Source: Pararhodobacter zhoushanensis
GTDB lineage: Bacteria > Pseudomonadota > Alphaproteobacteria > Rhodobacterales > Rhodobacteraceae
Direction: 5' to 3'
Assembly: GCF_025949695.1 (NCBI RefSeq)
Contig: NZ_JAPDFL010000001.1
Span: 767,001 to 831,000 of the forward strand
Length of the DNA: 64,000 nucleotides
Shown here: positions 34,744 to 43,669 of the stretch, one piece after another
Layout: each line of letters opens with the position of its first letter
Position numbering within the stretch: the stretch's first letter is position 1
Position numbers and translations under genes: made by a program
Notes under the pieces: model-generated
The model's input: only the letters and a program-made list of their open reading frames with translations
What the model was told of the DNA's origin: nothing
Database searches by the model: none

Positions 34744-35447
34744 TGGTTTTCGCGGGAAAGGTCGTGTTGCTGACCGGCGCGTCGCGCGGGATCGGGCGGG
34801 CGATGGCCGCGCAATTGGCCGAGGCCGGTGCGCAGGTGCTGGCAGTGGCGCGCCAGCCGGTGCCGGGGTTTGACAGCTTTGCTGTCGATCTGGCCGAGCC
34901 GGGCGCGGCCGAAGCGGTGGCCGCGTGGGTGGCGCGTTCGCATCCCGACTGCTCGGTCCTGATCAACAACGCCGCCGTGATGGAGCACACCCGCTACACC
35001 ACCACCGACCCCGCCCATGCCGCCGCGATCCGGCGCGAGGTGGCGATCAATCTGACCGCGCCCATCAGCCTGTGTGTGGCGATGCTGCCGCATCTGCCGC
35101 CGGGTGCGGTGATCTGCAACGTCACCTCGGGGCTGGCGATCCAGCCGACAGCTGAGGCTGCGACCTATTGCGCCACCAAGGCCGGTTTGCGCGCCTTCAC
35201 CAAGGCGCTGCGCTATCAGTTGGACGATGCGCGGCGCGGCATTCAAGTGAGCGAGGCGATCATGACGCTGGTCGACACCACGCTGTCGCTTGGCGATCCC
35301 TTGCGAAAACTCTCGCCCGAGGCGGCGGCGCGCGCGGTTCTGGCGGGGATCGCGGCAGGCAAGCGCGAGATCTGGGTCGAGCGCACGAAACTGCTGCGGG
35401 TGGTCAACCGGGTCTCGCCGGGCATGGCCGCGCGGATCTTGCGATAG
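34743..35447 (+). CDS. Short-chain dehydrogenase/reductase
   Basis: 234-residue SDR with the cofactor motif TGASRGIGRAMA, the NNAAV motif (VLINNAAVMEH), a Ser in VICNVTSGLAIQ and the catalytic YCATKAG (Tyr-x-x-x-Lys). It resembles DltE-like oxidoreductases. Substrate unknown. The ATG at 34743 overlaps the darcynin stop; a GTG one codon earlier is possible. It ends six bases before the convergent cobF stop. Confidence 0.88.
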   Translation: MVFAGKVVLLTGASRGIGRAMAAQLAEAGAQVLAVARQPVPGFDSFAVDLAEPGAAEAVAAWVARSHPDCSVLINNAAVMEHTRYTTTDPAHAAAIRREVAINLTAPISLCVAMLPHLPPGAVICNVTSGLAIQPTAEAATYCATKAGLRAFTKALRYQLDDARRGIQVSEAIMTLVDTTLSLGDPLRKLSPEAAARAVLAGIAAGKREIWVERTKLLRVVNRVSPGMAARILR

Positions 35448-35453
35448 GCGGGG

Positions 35454-36185
35454 TCAGCGGTGCAGCAGGTAGATGTCCATGATCCACCCGTGCTGTGCCC
35501 TGAGTGCGGCGCGGGTGTCGAGGATCTGCTGCGCGACCTCGGCCAGCGGCCCGTGGATCAGCGCCTCATGCGGCATGCCCAGATAGGCACCCCACCAGAT
35601 CGTCACCCCCTGCGGGTCCAGCGTTGAGAACGCCCCGCCCGCATCCAGCATCACCGCCACGGCATCCGCGTCCGCCGGCCAGCCCGCGTCGCGCAGCCGT
35701 CGCCCGGTGGTGATCACCACCGGCGCGCCGAGGTCGTTGAGCGGGATGGCATGCGCCGCCGTCAGCACCGAGAGCGAGGTCACGCCCGGCACCACGCGCG
35801 GCGTGATCCCCAGCCGGGCCGCGATGCGCAGGGTGGAATCGTAAAGGGACGGATCGCCCCAGACCAGCAGCGCCACGCGCCCGCCACCCGGCAGATGCGC
35901 GTCGATCGTGGCTTTCCAGCAGGCGGCGATGGCGTCATGCCAGTCGTTGACCGCATCGAGATAGGCGGTCTTGGCGTCGCGCAGCGGCAGGTCGAACTCG
36001 ACCACGCGCGACAGGTCGCTCAGGTGGGTCGCGCAGATCTGGCGGCGCAGGTCCGCCAGATCGCTTTTCTCATCGCCCTTGCGGGGCAGAAGGATCAGAT
36101 CGGCTTGCGACATCGCCCGGATCGCCGCCAAAGTGACGTGATCAGGGTTGCCGGTGCCGATGCCGATCAGATCCAGCGCGATCAT
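35454..36185 (-). CDS. cobF: Precorrin-6A synthase (deacetylating)
   Basis: 243 residues, tetrapyrrole methyltransferase fold. It methylates C-1 of precorrin-5 with loss of acetate. The N-terminal LIGIGTGNPDHVTLAAIRAM is the SAM-methylase opening, ALLVWGDPSLYDSTLRIAAR is the GDP motif, and VVPGVTSLSVLTAAHAIPLN the third block. The length fits CobF. The start at 36185 overlaps the cbtA stop (ATGA), and the three genes cbtB-cbtA-cobF form a riboswitch-controlled unit. CobF marks the aerobic pathway. Confidence 0.93.
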   Translation of the reverse strand: MIALDLIGIGTGNPDHVTLAAIRAMSQADLILLPRKGDEKSDLADLRRQICATHLSDLSRVVEFDLPLRDAKTAYLDAVNDWHDAIAACWKATIDAHLPGGGRVALLVWGDPSLYDSTLRIAARLGITPRVVPGVTSLSVLTAAHAIPLNDLGAPVVITTGRRLRDAGWPADADAVAVMLDAGGAFSTLDPQGVTIWWGAYLGMPHEALIHGPLAEVAQQILDTRAALRAQHGWIMDIYLLHR

Positions 36186-36904
36186 GCTGCCGCGCCACGG
36201 TCCCATTGCCGCCCGGCCAGCCAGCCCAGCACAACCCAGACCGCCAGACCAACGCCCAGCACGCGCGACGAGAAGATCGCGCCGACTTCGGTCGGGGCAT
36301 AGCCGTAATAGGCATCCAGCAGCGGCGCGCCGATGACATGCGGCAGGGCCAGCAACACGATCCCGGCCACGACGGTCAGGATGCTGCGCCCGTAAGCCAG
36401 CAAGGCCAGCCCGCCGCCGGTGGCGACAACCGTGCTCCACCACCAGATCTGGCGCGCGGTCAGATCCGCAGCAGCGCTGCCCGGCAGCTCGGGGGCCAGC
36501 CCCATGCCCGGCGCCATCTGGAACGCGACAAACCCGGCCAGACCCCAGAGCGCCCCTTCGGTCGCGGTGATCTTGCGGCCGAACTGCGACGCGATGGCGA
36601 AACCAGCGGTCAGCAGCATGCCGTAGGCGACATAGAGCAGCACCGTGAAGCCCACCGTCAGCGCATTGCGCTGCAGCACGCTCGGCTCATCGCCATGCTC
36701 GTGGCTGCCGTGATCATGCTGGTCGGCGGCGGCATGATCCTCGGTGGCGTGATCGGCAGGCGTCTGGAAATGCACCAGCTCGCCGGTTTCATATTGTTCG
36801 CCCAGCAGGATATAGCTTTGGACAAACGCGAAATGCAGCACGGCTGCAAGCAGCCCCGCCGCAATACCGGCGATCAACGCGCCGGTCATCATTTTTTGAA
36901 ACAT
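36182..36904 (-). CDS. cbtA: Cobalt transporter subunit CbtA
   Basis: 240-residue membrane protein with about five helices. Between helices 1 and 2 lies a His/Asp-rich loop (DHATEDHAAADQHDHGSHEH), the expected metal-binding segment of CbtA. FVAFQMAPGMGLAPELPGS is a conserved block with the PGMGLPPELPG pattern. CbtAB is a predicted B12-regulated cobalt importer. The upstream cbtB and cobalamin riboswitch agree with that. Confidence 0.9.
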   Translation of the reverse strand: MFQKMMTGALIAGIAAGLLAAVLHFAFVQSYILLGEQYETGELVHFQTPADHATEDHAAADQHDHGSHEHGDEPSVLQRNALTVGFTVLLYVAYGMLLTAGFAIASQFGRKITATEGALWGLAGFVAFQMAPGMGLAPELPGSAAADLTARQIWWWSTVVATGGGLALLAYGRSILTVVAGIVLLALPHVIGAPLLDAYYGYAPTEVGAIFSSRVLGVGLAVWVVLGWLAGRQWDRGAAA

Positions 36905-36919
36905 TGTTGGCGGCGCTGT

Positions 36920-37084
36920 TCAGTGGCAGGGGAAGCCGGTGGCGTGACGCATGTCATGCGCCGCGTCATGCAGGGTCGCCGATTGCGCGTGGCCCACGGC
37001 CAGCAGCACAGTCAGACCGATCACCGCCATGCCAAGGATCGGGGCCAGCAGCGATTGGGTCTTGGTTTGGGTCGTCGTGGTCAT
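36920..37084 (-). CDS. cbtB: Cobalt transporter subunit CbtB
   Basis: 54 residues: one helix (LLAPILGMAVIGLTVLLAVG) and the CbtB C-terminal metal-binding tail HDAAHDMRHATGFPCH. The start at 37084 follows GGAGAG and fits the family's normal size; the longer frame reads through the riboswitch. First gene downstream of the riboswitch. Confidence 0.9.
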   Translation of the reverse strand: MTTTTQTKTQSLLAPILGMAVIGLTVLLAVGHAQSATLHDAAHDMRHATGFPCH

Positions 37085-37125
37085 GTTTGCTCTCCTTGCC
37101 GTCCCTCCGACGGCGATTTCCAGTT

Positions 37126-37295
37126 CTCGCGTGTCGGGCCGGTCTCCTGGCTCGCGGGTCGCTGCGGACTGCCGCCTTCCCGTCCCGGATGGAACAGTGG
37201 CATGATGGCAGCCAGCTCGTCGCTGACAGTCGCGGGGGCGGCCGGGGCATTTCACCCCGTTCCCGTTTCAGCCCCAAGGCGGGGCACCTGACGCG
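37126..37295 (-). ncRNA. Cobalamin riboswitch controlling cbtB-cbtA-cobF
   Basis: Minus-strand landmarks in order: GGTGCC at 37288-37283, GGGAACGGGGTGAAA, CCCCCGCGACTGT, TGCCACTG at 37202-37195, and the B12 box AGCCAGGAGACC at 37152-37141. These match the AdoCbl-riboswitch core. It ends about 40 bases before the cbtB ATG. No obvious terminator follows, so control of translation start is likely. Confidence 0.93.
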
Positions 37296-37381
37296 TTCAC
37301 AATTGCCGGAAGAGGCCCTCGCGGTCAAGGCGGATCGCGGCACTGCGGCAGCCGTTCGCGACGTTTGGGGGATTGGTGTCG

Positions 37382-37699
37382 CTATCCGGGGATGCGGGCC
37401 AGCGCCTTGAAGCGCAGAGCGCCCAGCGGGCGGGCATCGGCGAACTGCCCGTCGGGGGACCGGGCGTAGAGCTGGGCGAAGCGGGTGAGGTCATCGAGGT
37501 CTGCCTCGGTCAGATCGCCGAACAGATAGGCCGTCTTGCCGGGCGCGCGAAATGCCACCGAGGACGGGCGCGTGCAGCCCGAGAGGCACTCGACCGTGGT
37601 CACCTCGGCGGCGACGCCTGCCGCGTCCAGCGCCTGTGCCAGCCTTGGCGCAAAGCCCCCGCGCCCCAAAGCGCAGGTGTGGCACAGGGTGACCTTCAT
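37382..37699 (-). CDS. DUF1636 metal-binding (2Fe-2S ferredoxin-like) protein
   Basis: 105 residues, thioredoxin-like ferredoxin fold of DUF1636. Cysteines sit in VTLCHTCALG near the N-terminus and ECLSGCTRPSSVAF around residue 38, the usual four-cysteine pattern. Its start overlaps the cobA stop (ATGA), so it is the last gene of cobL-cobE-cobM-cobB-cobA. Function unproven. A second DUF1636 gene begins the cobW operon at 50404-50760. Confidence 0.85.
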   Translation of the reverse strand: MKVTLCHTCALGRGGFAPRLAQALDAAGVAAEVTTVECLSGCTRPSSVAFRAPGKTAYLFGDLTEADLDDLTRFAQLYARSPDGQFADARPLGALRFKALARIPG

Positions 37700-38412
37700 T
37701 CCGACAGCGGCCCGTACAGGATCAACCCCGGCGCACGCGCGTCGGCCTGCTCGAGCACCGCCGCCAGCCCGGCCACGGTCGAGCGGGTCAGGCGCTGGTC
37801 GGGGTGGCTGACATTTTCCGCCAGCAGGGCAGGGGTGTCGCCGGGCAGGCCTGCCGCCAGAAGCATCCCGGCCAGCCTCGCGAAGGTGCGCTTGGGCATG
37901 AAGACCACGGTGGTCGCCTGCGGATCGGCCAGCGCAGCAAGGTTGAGCCCCTCGGGCAGCCCCCCGGTCACATCATGCCCGGTCACATACTGCACCCGCC
38001 GCGCCTCCAGCCGCCGGGTCAGCGGGATGCCCGCCGCTGCCGCCGCCGCCGAGGCCGAGGTGATGCCGGGAATGATCTCGAACCCGATCCCCGCCGCCCG
38101 CAGCGCGGTGATCTCTTCCTCAAGCCGCCCGAAAATCCCCGGATCGCCCGATTTCAGCCGCACCACCCGCGCGCCGCCTTGCGCGTAATCGACCAACAAT
38201 CGGCTGACATGGTCCTGCTTGGGCGAGGGGCGGCCCGCCCGCTTGCCCACCGCGACCAGTTCGGCCGCCGGGTTCGCCAGCTCCAGAATCGCCCCTGCAG
38301 ACAGGTCATCAAACAAGATCGCCTCGGCGGCTTTTATCCGGTTCACCGCCTTCACGGTCAACAACTCAGGATCGCCCGGCCCCGACCCGACAAAGGACAC
38401 GAACCCGCTCAT
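37696..38412 (-). CDS. cobA: Uroporphyrinogen-III C-methyltransferase (SUMT)
   Basis: 238 residues. It methylates uroporphyrinogen III at C-2 and C-7 to give precorrin-2, the entry to cobalamin and sirohaem. VSFVGSGPGDPELLTVKAVN and GKRAGRPSPKQDHVS are SUMT blocks, VVRLKSGDPGIFGR is the GDP motif, and IIPGITSASAAAAAAGIPLTRR the substrate-loop motif. It has no fused CysG oxidase/ferrochelatase domain. A 3'-end motif (38418-38442) lies just before the ATG and may supply the ribosome site (GAAAGGG). Confidence 0.94.
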   Translation of the reverse strand: MSGFVSFVGSGPGDPELLTVKAVNRIKAAEAILFDDLSAGAILELANPAAELVAVGKRAGRPSPKQDHVSRLLVDYAQGGARVVRLKSGDPGIFGRLEEEITALRAAGIGFEIIPGITSASAAAAAAGIPLTRRLEARRVQYVTGHDVTGGLPEGLNLAALADPQATTVVFMPKRTFARLAGMLLAAGLPGDTPALLAENVSHPDQRLTRSTVAGLAAVLEQADARAPGLILYGPLSE

Positions 38413-38417
38413 CCCCG

Positions 38418-38442
38418 CCCTTTCATCTTGCTGACAATACGC
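38418..38442 (-). repeat. Rhodobacterales 3'-end motif, copy 3 (after cobB)
   Basis: Minus-strand core GCGTATTGTCAGC followed by AAGATGAAAGGG, nine bases after the cobB stop and six before the cobA ATG. This copy lies in an apparent operon and has no large hairpin in front. Confidence 0.55.
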
Positions 38443-38451
38443 ATCTTTTTC

Positions 38452-39777
38452 TTACACCCCGTCCTGCGCGATCAGGTGAAAGAAGGTCCCCGTCACCCGC
38501 CCGCGCCGCGATCCCGTCTCCGGCACCGCCGCGCCCTCGGCATCGGTAACGGCGGCAAGCGGCGCATCCGGTTGCTCCAGAATCGTCGAGTAATGGAACT
38601 CGTGCCCCCGCAGAACCGCCCCCGCCGCGAACCCCGGCATATCCGCCGTCAGCACCGCGCGGCGATAACCCAGATGCATCTTGCGCGTCTCATAGCTGGT
38701 GACCAGCCCCAACAGCCCGGCCATCCGGTGCCGCGTGCCCGCCTTGTCCACCAACCCCTCACCCAGCGCCATATACCCCCCGCATTCGCCATGCACGGGG
38801 CGGGTTTCGGCATGCGCGCGCAGGGCAGTGCGGAACCGCTCAGCGCCAGCCAACACGCCGGCGTGCAGCTCAGGATAGCCACCCGGCAGCCAGACCAGAT
38901 CCGCGCTGCTGTCGGGGGCCTCATCCGCCAGCGGCGAGAACGGCAGGATCTCGGCCCCCGCGCGCCGCCAACCCTCGACCTGATGCGGATAGGCAAAGGA
39001 AAACGCTGCATCCTGCGCCAGCGCGATCCGCTGCGCCGGCGGCGCAAGGCGCAACCCCGTAGGGTGGGATTTCATCCCACCTGCCGCCCCACCTGCCGCC
39101 GCCGCCCGGATCGCGCCCAGATCGACATTCTCGCGCAGGAACGCGGCATAATCCGCAATCGCGCGGTCCAAATCGGGGTGTTCCACCGCCTGCACCAGCC
39201 CCAGATGCCGCTCAGGCAGTTTCAGATCGCCGCGCCGGGGCAAGACGCCCAGCACCGTGATGCCTGCCGCTTCCATCCCCAGCCGCGCCAGCCGCTCGTG
39301 CCGGGGCGAGGCAACCCTGTTCAGGATCACCCCCGCAAAGGGCAGATCGGGCGCATAATTCGCAAATCCCAGCGCCGTCGCCGCCGCGCTCTGCGCCTGC
39401 CCCGACACGTCGATCACCAGCACCACCGGCCAGCCCATCCGCCGCGCCGTCTCGGCGCTGGACCCGTGCCCCGTCGCCCCGGCAAAGGCCACGCCGTCGT
39501 AAAGCCCCATCGAGCCTTCAGCGACAACGATATCCGCCCCCGCCGCCTCGGCCGCGATGGCGTCGAACAGCCCCGGCCCCATCGACCACGTATCCAGATT
39601 GAACGACGCCCGCCCGCAAGCCGCGCGGTGGAACGCAGGATCGATGTAGTCAGGGCCGGATTTGAACGGCTGCACGCTCAGCCCGTCCTCGGTGAGCGCG
39701 CGCAGCAGGCCCAGCATGACCGTGGTCTTGCCGGTGCCCGAGGCGGGGGCCGAGATCATCAGTCCCGGCACGCTCAT
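38452..39777 (-). CDS. cobB: Cobyrinic acid a,c-diamide synthase (hydrogenobyrinic acid a,c-diamide synthase)
   Basis: 441 residues. It amidates the a- and c-carboxylates of hydrogenobyrinic acid using glutamine and ATP. N-terminal dethiobiotin-synthetase-like ATPase: Walker [16 protein letters not shown], then [13 protein letters not shown]. The C-terminal class-I glutamine amidotransferase has the nucleophile Cys in [12 protein letters not shown] and a His in GHEFHYST. The interdomain linker (about residues 230-245) contains [11 protein letters not shown], encoded by a REP-like palindrome at 39059-39081 and still in frame. The stop-start overlap with cobM is upstream. Confidence 0.94.
   Translation of the reverse strand: MSVPGLMISAPASGTGKTTVMLGLLRALTEDGLSVQPFKSGPDYIDPAFHRAACGRASFNLDTWSMGPGLFDAIAAEAAGADIVVAEGSMGLYDGVAFAGATGHGSSAETARRMGWPVVLVIDVSGQAQSAAATALGFANYAPDLPFAGVILNRVASPRHERLARLGMEAAGITVLGVLPRRGDLKLPERHLGLVQAVEHPDLDRAIADYAAFLRENVDLGAIRAAAAGGAAGGMKSHPTGLRLAPPAQRIALAQDAAFSFAYPHQVEGWRRAGAEILPFSPLADEAPDSSADLVWLPGGYPELHAGVLAGAERFRTALRAHAETRPVHGECGGYMALGEGLVDKAGTRHRMAGLLGLVTSYETRKMHLGYRRAVLTADMPGFAAGAVLRGHEFHYSTILEQPDAPLAAVTDAEGAAVPETGSRRGRVTGTFFHLIAQDGV
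39059..39081 (+). repeat. REP-like palindrome inside cobB
   Basis: GTAG followed by GGTGGGATTTCATCCCACC on the plus strand, i.e. antisense to cobB. It is read by cobB as AGGMKSHPT without breaking the frame, in the linker between ATPase and amidotransferase domains. Confidence 0.7.
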
Positions 39778-40559
39778 TCCTTGCTGTCCGCATAGACCGA
39801 ATCGGCGCTTTGCGGGCGGAAACGGCGGTCGTATTCGCTCGCATAAAGGCTGCTTTCCGCAAAGCCTTCCCCAGCCAGCGCCGGGCCCACCAAGATCAAC
39901 GCCGTACGTTCCATCGACCCCGCCACCAGCGCCTCGATGGTTTCCAACGTCCCGCGCAGGATGCGTTGTTCCGGCCAGCTGGCCCGCCAGACCACCGCCA
40001 CCGGACAGTCCGCGCCATAGCCCGGCGTCAGATCGGCCACCGTCTGTGCAAGGTTATGGATCGAGAGGTGAATGGCCAGCGTCGCGCCGGTTGCGGCGAA
40101 GTTGGTCAGCGTCTCGCCCTCGGGCATGGCGCTGGCGCGGCCCGGCGTGCGGGTCAGCACCAGCGATTGCGCGATGCCGGGCAGGGTCAGTTCGGTGCCC
40201 AGTGCCGCCGCGGCGGCGGCGAAGGACGGCACCCCCGGCGTCACGGTAAACGGAATGCCCAGCGCCTTGAGCCGCCTGAGCTGTTCGCCCATCGCCGACC
40301 AGACCGACAGATCACCGGAATGCAGGCGCACCACGTCCAGCCCCTCGGCATGCGCCGCGCTGATCTCGTCCATGATCTGATCCAGCGACAAGGGCGCGGT
40401 ATTCACGATCCGCGCGCCCGCCGGGCAGTGGCTCAGGATCGCCTCAGGCACCAGCGAGCCCGCATACAGGCACACCGGACTGGCCGCGATGATATCGCGG
40501 CCGCGCAGGGTGAGCAGATCGGGCGCGCCCGGTCCGGCGCCGACGAAGTGAACGGTCAT
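39774..40559 (-). CDS. cobM: Precorrin-4 C11-methyltransferase
   Basis: 261 residues, SAM-dependent tetrapyrrole methylase making precorrin-5. [18 protein letters not shown] opens the fold, [15 protein letters not shown] is the second block, and [20 protein letters not shown] the third, in the CobM/CbiF style. Its start overlaps the cobE stop, and its stop the cobB start. Confidence 0.94.
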   Translation of the reverse strand: MTVHFVGAGPGAPDLLTLRGRDIIAASPVCLYAGSLVPEAILSHCPAGARIVNTAPLSLDQIMDEISAAHAEGLDVVRLHSGDLSVWSAMGEQLRRLKALGIPFTVTPGVPSFAAAAAALGTELTLPGIAQSLVLTRTPGRASAMPEGETLTNFAATGATLAIHLSIHNLAQTVADLTPGYGADCPVAVVWRASWPEQRILRGTLETIEALVAGSMERTALILVGPALAGEGFAESSLYASEYDRRFRPQSADSVYADSKE

Positions 40560-40918
40560 GGGTTTGGTCCTTTCGCGATGGCGCAGGTTGCCAGCCGGTC
40601 GGCAGAGATCACGCGGGCGGTCAGCAGATACGCCCCCGGCCCGGCGGCGGCAAGCGCGCAGGCCTCGGCGACGCTGCCGGTCTGGCGCGCGGCAAGGCTG
40701 GCGGGGGCGTGGGTTTCGGTCTCGGGCAGCGGGCCAGAGACGGGGATCAGCGGCAGGTTCAGACGGTCGGCCAGTGCTTTGAGAGTGGGGGCCTTGTCCG
40801 CCAGCGTCGCCAGCGCCTGCGGCTGTTGCCCCGTCGCCGCAAGCGCGGCCTGCAGCGAGGCCAGTGTCGCTTTCGAGGTGAAGCCGAACCCCGCGACGAT
40901 CACAGCGTGACGCTCCAC
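40556..40918 (-). CDS. cobE: Cobalamin biosynthesis protein CobE (CbiG C-terminal family)
   Basis: 120 residues matching the CbiG C-terminal domain. [21 protein letters not shown] is the typical GxGxR/T-like opening; the C-terminal third holds [20 protein letters not shown]. CobE accompanies the aerobic pathway but its exact role is uncertain. It overlaps the cobL 3' end by 19 bases and the cobM start by four. Confidence 0.86.
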   Translation of the reverse strand: MERHAVIVAGFGFTSKATLASLQAALAATGQQPQALATLADKAPTLKALADRLNLPLIPVSGPLPETETHAPASLAARQTGSVAEACALAAAGPGAYLLTARVISADRLATCAIAKGPNP

Positions 40919-42081
40919 TGCACGATGGGATAGGCCGATTTCCAGCCCCGGCGGGTGCCCAGTGCCGCCGCCTCGGCCAGTTCGACCCTCAGCAGCGACC
41001 CGCCTTTCGCCGCCTGTCCCTGCGCCAGCAACACCTCGGATTCCAGCGTCACCGCATGCGCCACCAGCCGCGTGCCCGCCGGCAGTTGCGCGAACAGCGC
41101 CTCCAGCAATGCCTGCGACAGCCCGCCGCCGATGAACACCGCCTCCGGCAGAGGCTGCCCGCGCAAAACCTCGGGCGCGCGGCCCTCGACGATCTTCAGC
41201 CGCTCCACCCCCAGCGCGAGCGCATTCTCCCGCGCCCGCGCGGCGCGCTCAGGGCTGCCCTCGAACCCGATGGCCTGCGTCGAGGGATGGCTCAGCAACC
41301 ACTCGATCCCGATGGACCCCGACCCTGCGCCAATATCCCACAACAACTCCCCGGCGCGCGGTGCCAGCGCCGACAGGGCCAGCGCCCGCACGGGCCGCTT
41401 GGTGATCTGCCCGTCATGCGCGAACCAGTCATCGGCACGGCCAGAGGCCAGCCCCAGCACCGCGCCGTCCCCGGCAACCTCGATCCCCACCACAACCGGA
41501 TGCCGCACATCCGTCAGCGCATATACCCCGGCTGTCACCCGCCGCACCCGCTCCTGCGGCCCGCCCAGCGCCTCCAGCACCTGCAGCACGCTCGCGCCGA
41601 ACCCCGCGCCATCCAGATACGCCGCCAACCCGGCCACCGCCGCCCCGTCCCGCAGCGTCACCAGCACCCGTGCCCCCGGCGCCAGCACAGGCCGCAACCG
41701 CGCCAAGGGTGCCGCGTGCAGTCCCAGCACCGTCGTGCTCTCCAGCGCCCAGCCCAGTCGCGCCGCTGCCAGCGCAAAGCAGGACGGGCCGGGATGCGCC
41801 ACCCACTCGCCCGGCTCCAGCGCGCGGGTCAGCACTGTCCCCGCGCCAAACCAGAACGGATCGCCCGAGGCCAGCATCACCACCCGCCGCCCGCGCAACG
41901 CCAGCAAGGGCGCGATTCCGTCAGCAAAGGGCACCGGCCAGACCCGCGTTTCAGCGGTCAGCCCCGGCAACAGCGCCAGATGACGCGCCGCGCCGGTGAC
42001 AATCTCGGCGCCCTCAAGCGCGGCACGGGTTGCATCCGTCAGCCCGGCAAGGCCATCTTCACCCAAACCCACGATGGTCAT
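40900..42081 (-). CDS. cobL: Precorrin-6Y C5,15-methyltransferase (decarboxylating), CbiE-CbiT fusion
   Basis: 393 residues. The CbiE half ([21 protein letters not shown], then [18 protein letters not shown]) is followed from about residue 200 by the CbiT half, a class-I SAM methyltransferase ([21 protein letters not shown]). It methylates C-5 and C-15 of precorrin-6B with decarboxylation. The start at 42081 has GAGG eight bases upstream. A start at 42099 would overlap the divergent cobK ATG. Confidence 0.93.
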   Translation of the reverse strand: MTIVGLGEDGLAGLTDATRAALEGAEIVTGAARHLALLPGLTAETRVWPVPFADGIAPLLALRGRRVVMLASGDPFWFGAGTVLTRALEPGEWVAHPGPSCFALAAARLGWALESTTVLGLHAAPLARLRPVLAPGARVLVTLRDGAAVAGLAAYLDGAGFGASVLQVLEALGGPQERVRRVTAGVYALTDVRHPVVVGIEVAGDGAVLGLASGRADDWFAHDGQITKRPVRALALSALAPRAGELLWDIGAGSGSIGIEWLLSHPSTQAIGFEGSPERAARARENALALGVERLKIVEGRAPEVLRGQPLPEAVFIGGGLSQALLEALFAQLPAGTRLVAHAVTLESEVLLAQGQAAKGGSLLRVELAEAAALGTRRGWKSAYPIVQWSVTL

Positions 42082-42097
42082 CCACGGAGCCTCAGCC

Positions 42098-42829
42098 ATG
42101 CCGAAAATCCTCGTCCTTGGAGGCACGACCGAGGCCAGCGCCCTTGCTGCCGCACTGGCCGGTGCGGGCCATGACGCGGTTTTGTCCTATATGGGCCGGG
42201 TCGAGCGGCCCAAACCGCAGCCGATCCCGGTGCGCATCGGCGGCTTTGGCGGCGTGCCCGGGCTGGTCGCCTATCTGCAGGACAATGCCATCACCCATGT
42301 GGTCGACGCCACCCATCCCTTCGCCGCGCAGATGAGCGGCAACGCGGTGCAGGCCTGCGCGCAGACCGGCGTGCCGCTGATCGCCCTGACCCGCCCGGCA
42401 TGGCAGCCCGGCCCCGGCGACACCTGGCAGCGCGTGCCGGATATGGCGGCGGCGGTCGCCGCGCTCGGCGGTCGGCCGCGAAACGTCATGCTCGCTATCG
42501 GCCGCATGCACCTTGCCGACTTTGCGCCCCAGCCCCAGCATCATTATCTGTTGCGTCTGGTCGATGAGCCGGGCGAAACACCGCCGCTGCCCCATCACAC
42601 CATCGTCGTGGATCGCGGCCCGTTCAGCGCCCAAGCCGACGAACAGCTGATGCGGGCCCACGCCATCGACCTTGTCGTCTCCAAGAACGCTGGCGGCACC
42701 GGCTCGGTCTCGAAACTCGACGCCGCGCGCGTGCTCGGCCTGCCGGTGCTGATGATCGACCGTCCCAGCCTGCCGCCGCGGCAGGAGACGCACGAGATCG
42801 CAACGGTGCTCGACTGGCTGGAAACCTGA
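42098..42829 (+). CDS. cobK: Precorrin-6A reductase
   Basis: 243 residues, NADPH-dependent reductase of precorrin-6A. The opening KILVLGGTTEASALAAAL is the CobK/CbiJ nucleotide motif, THVVDATHPFAAQMSGNAVQA is the most conserved block, and DLVVSKNAGGTGSVSKLDAA lies near the end. The start at 42098 was chosen for homology; a longer frame runs antisense into cobL. It is the only cob gene besides cobO on this strand, and its promoter must overlap cobL coding sequence. Confidence 0.93.
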   Translation: MPKILVLGGTTEASALAAALAGAGHDAVLSYMGRVERPKPQPIPVRIGGFGGVPGLVAYLQDNAITHVVDATHPFAAQMSGNAVQACAQTGVPLIALTRPAWQPGPGDTWQRVPDMAAAVAALGGRPRNVMLAIGRMHLADFAPQPQHHYLLRLVDEPGETPPLPHHTIVVDRGPFSAQADEQLMRAHAIDLVVSKNAGGTGSVSKLDAARVLGLPVLMIDRPSLPPRQETHEIATVLDWLET

Positions 42830-42834
42830 CCGCG

Positions 42835-42859
42835 CGCTTTCATCTTGCTGAAAATACGC
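42835..42859 (-). repeat. Rhodobacterales 3'-end motif, copy 4 (after cobJ)
   Basis: Minus-strand core GCGTATTTTCAGC followed by AAGATGAAAGCG. It lies between the convergent cobJ and cobK 3' ends and follows two GC hairpins and a CCCCC run, reading from cobJ. Confidence 0.6.
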
Positions 42860-42870
42860 TCGGGGGTGAA

Positions 42871-42905
42871 GGGCCGGAACGGCCCGAGGGGGGCAGAAAG
42901 CCCCC
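42871..42905 (-). terminator. Double hairpin downstream of cobJ
   Basis: Minus strand: a GGGGGC/GCCCCC hairpin (42888-42905, loop TTTCT), then GGGCCGTTCCGGCCC (42871-42885). It ends the cobW-to-cobJ operon, 17 bases after the cobJ stop. There is no T-run. Confidence 0.6.
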
Positions 42906-42922
42906 TTGCCCGGCCCGGCCGT

Positions 42923-43669
42923 TCACACCGACCTCGGGGTATACAGGATCGGTCCGCGCGGGGTGTCGATGATCCGTGTGGTCGAAGACCCCACAATCAC
43001 CATCGTGCGCATGTCGGCCATTTCGGGCGTCGCCTCGGTCAGCGGGACGATGCGCAGGGACTGCTCGGGCGTGGACACGGCGCGGGCGAACAGGATCGGG
43101 CGGGCGTCCCGGCAGGCATCGCGCAGGATGTCCAGCGTGCGCGCAAACCCCTCGGGGCGCGATTTCGAGCGGGGGTTGTAGAAGGCCATGGCGAAATCCG
43201 CCTGCGCCGCCAGCCGCAAGCGCTTTTCGATCAGCGCCCAGGGTTTGAGGTTATCGCTCAGATTGATCGTGCAGAAATCGTGGCCCAGCGGCGCACCTGC
43301 GGCGGCAGCGGCGGCCAGCATCGCGGTGATGCCCGGCAGCACGCGGATCTCCAGCGCGCGCCAGTCGGCAGGCCCGGCCTCCAGCGCCTCGAACACCGCC
43401 GAGGCCATCGCAAACACGCCCGGATCGCCCGACGAGACCACCACCACCCGCTTGCCCGCCGCCGCCATCTCCAGCGCGTGACGCGAGCGGTCCAGTTCCA
43501 CCCGGTTGTCCGAGGCATGCAGCACCAGCCCCTCGCGCGGCGCGACGCGGGCGACATAGGGGATGTAGCCGACGACATCTGTGGCCGCGTCCAGCGCGTC
43601 ACGCACTTCGGGCGTGACCATCGCCTCGTTCCCCGGTCCCAGCCCGGCGATGACAACCCAGCCGTTCAT
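42923..43669 (-). CDS. cobJ: Precorrin-3B C17-methyltransferase
   Basis: 248 residues. It methylates C-17 and drives ring contraction of precorrin-3B. VVIAGLGPGNEAMVTPEVRD opens, VGYIPYVARV is typical of CobJ/CbiH, VVVVSSGDPGVFAMASAV is the GDP motif, and AMAFYNPRSKSRPEG the C-terminal block. The start at 43669 overlaps the cobI stop. It depends on the CobG product, which makes the cobG frameshift relevant. Confidence 0.94.
   Translation of the reverse strand: MNGWVVIAGLGPGNEAMVTPEVRDALDAATDVVGYIPYVARVAPREGLVLHASDNRVELDRSRHALEMAAAGKRVVVVSSGDPGVFAMASAVFEALEAGPADWRALEIRVLPGITAMLAAAAAAGAPLGHDFCTINLSDNLKPWALIEKRLRLAAQADFAMAFYNPRSKSRPEGFARTLDILRDACRDARPILFARAVSTPEQSLRIVPLTEATPEMADMRTMVIVGSSTTRIIDTPRGPILYTPRSV

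Noticed and set aside
25054..39081. Repeated palindromes as a CRISPR array
   Set aside because: The copies are scattered, not regularly spaced, and lack unique spacers.
38452..39777. cobB as a pseudogene because of the inserted palindrome
   Set aside because: The frame is intact and both domains keep their catalytic motifs.
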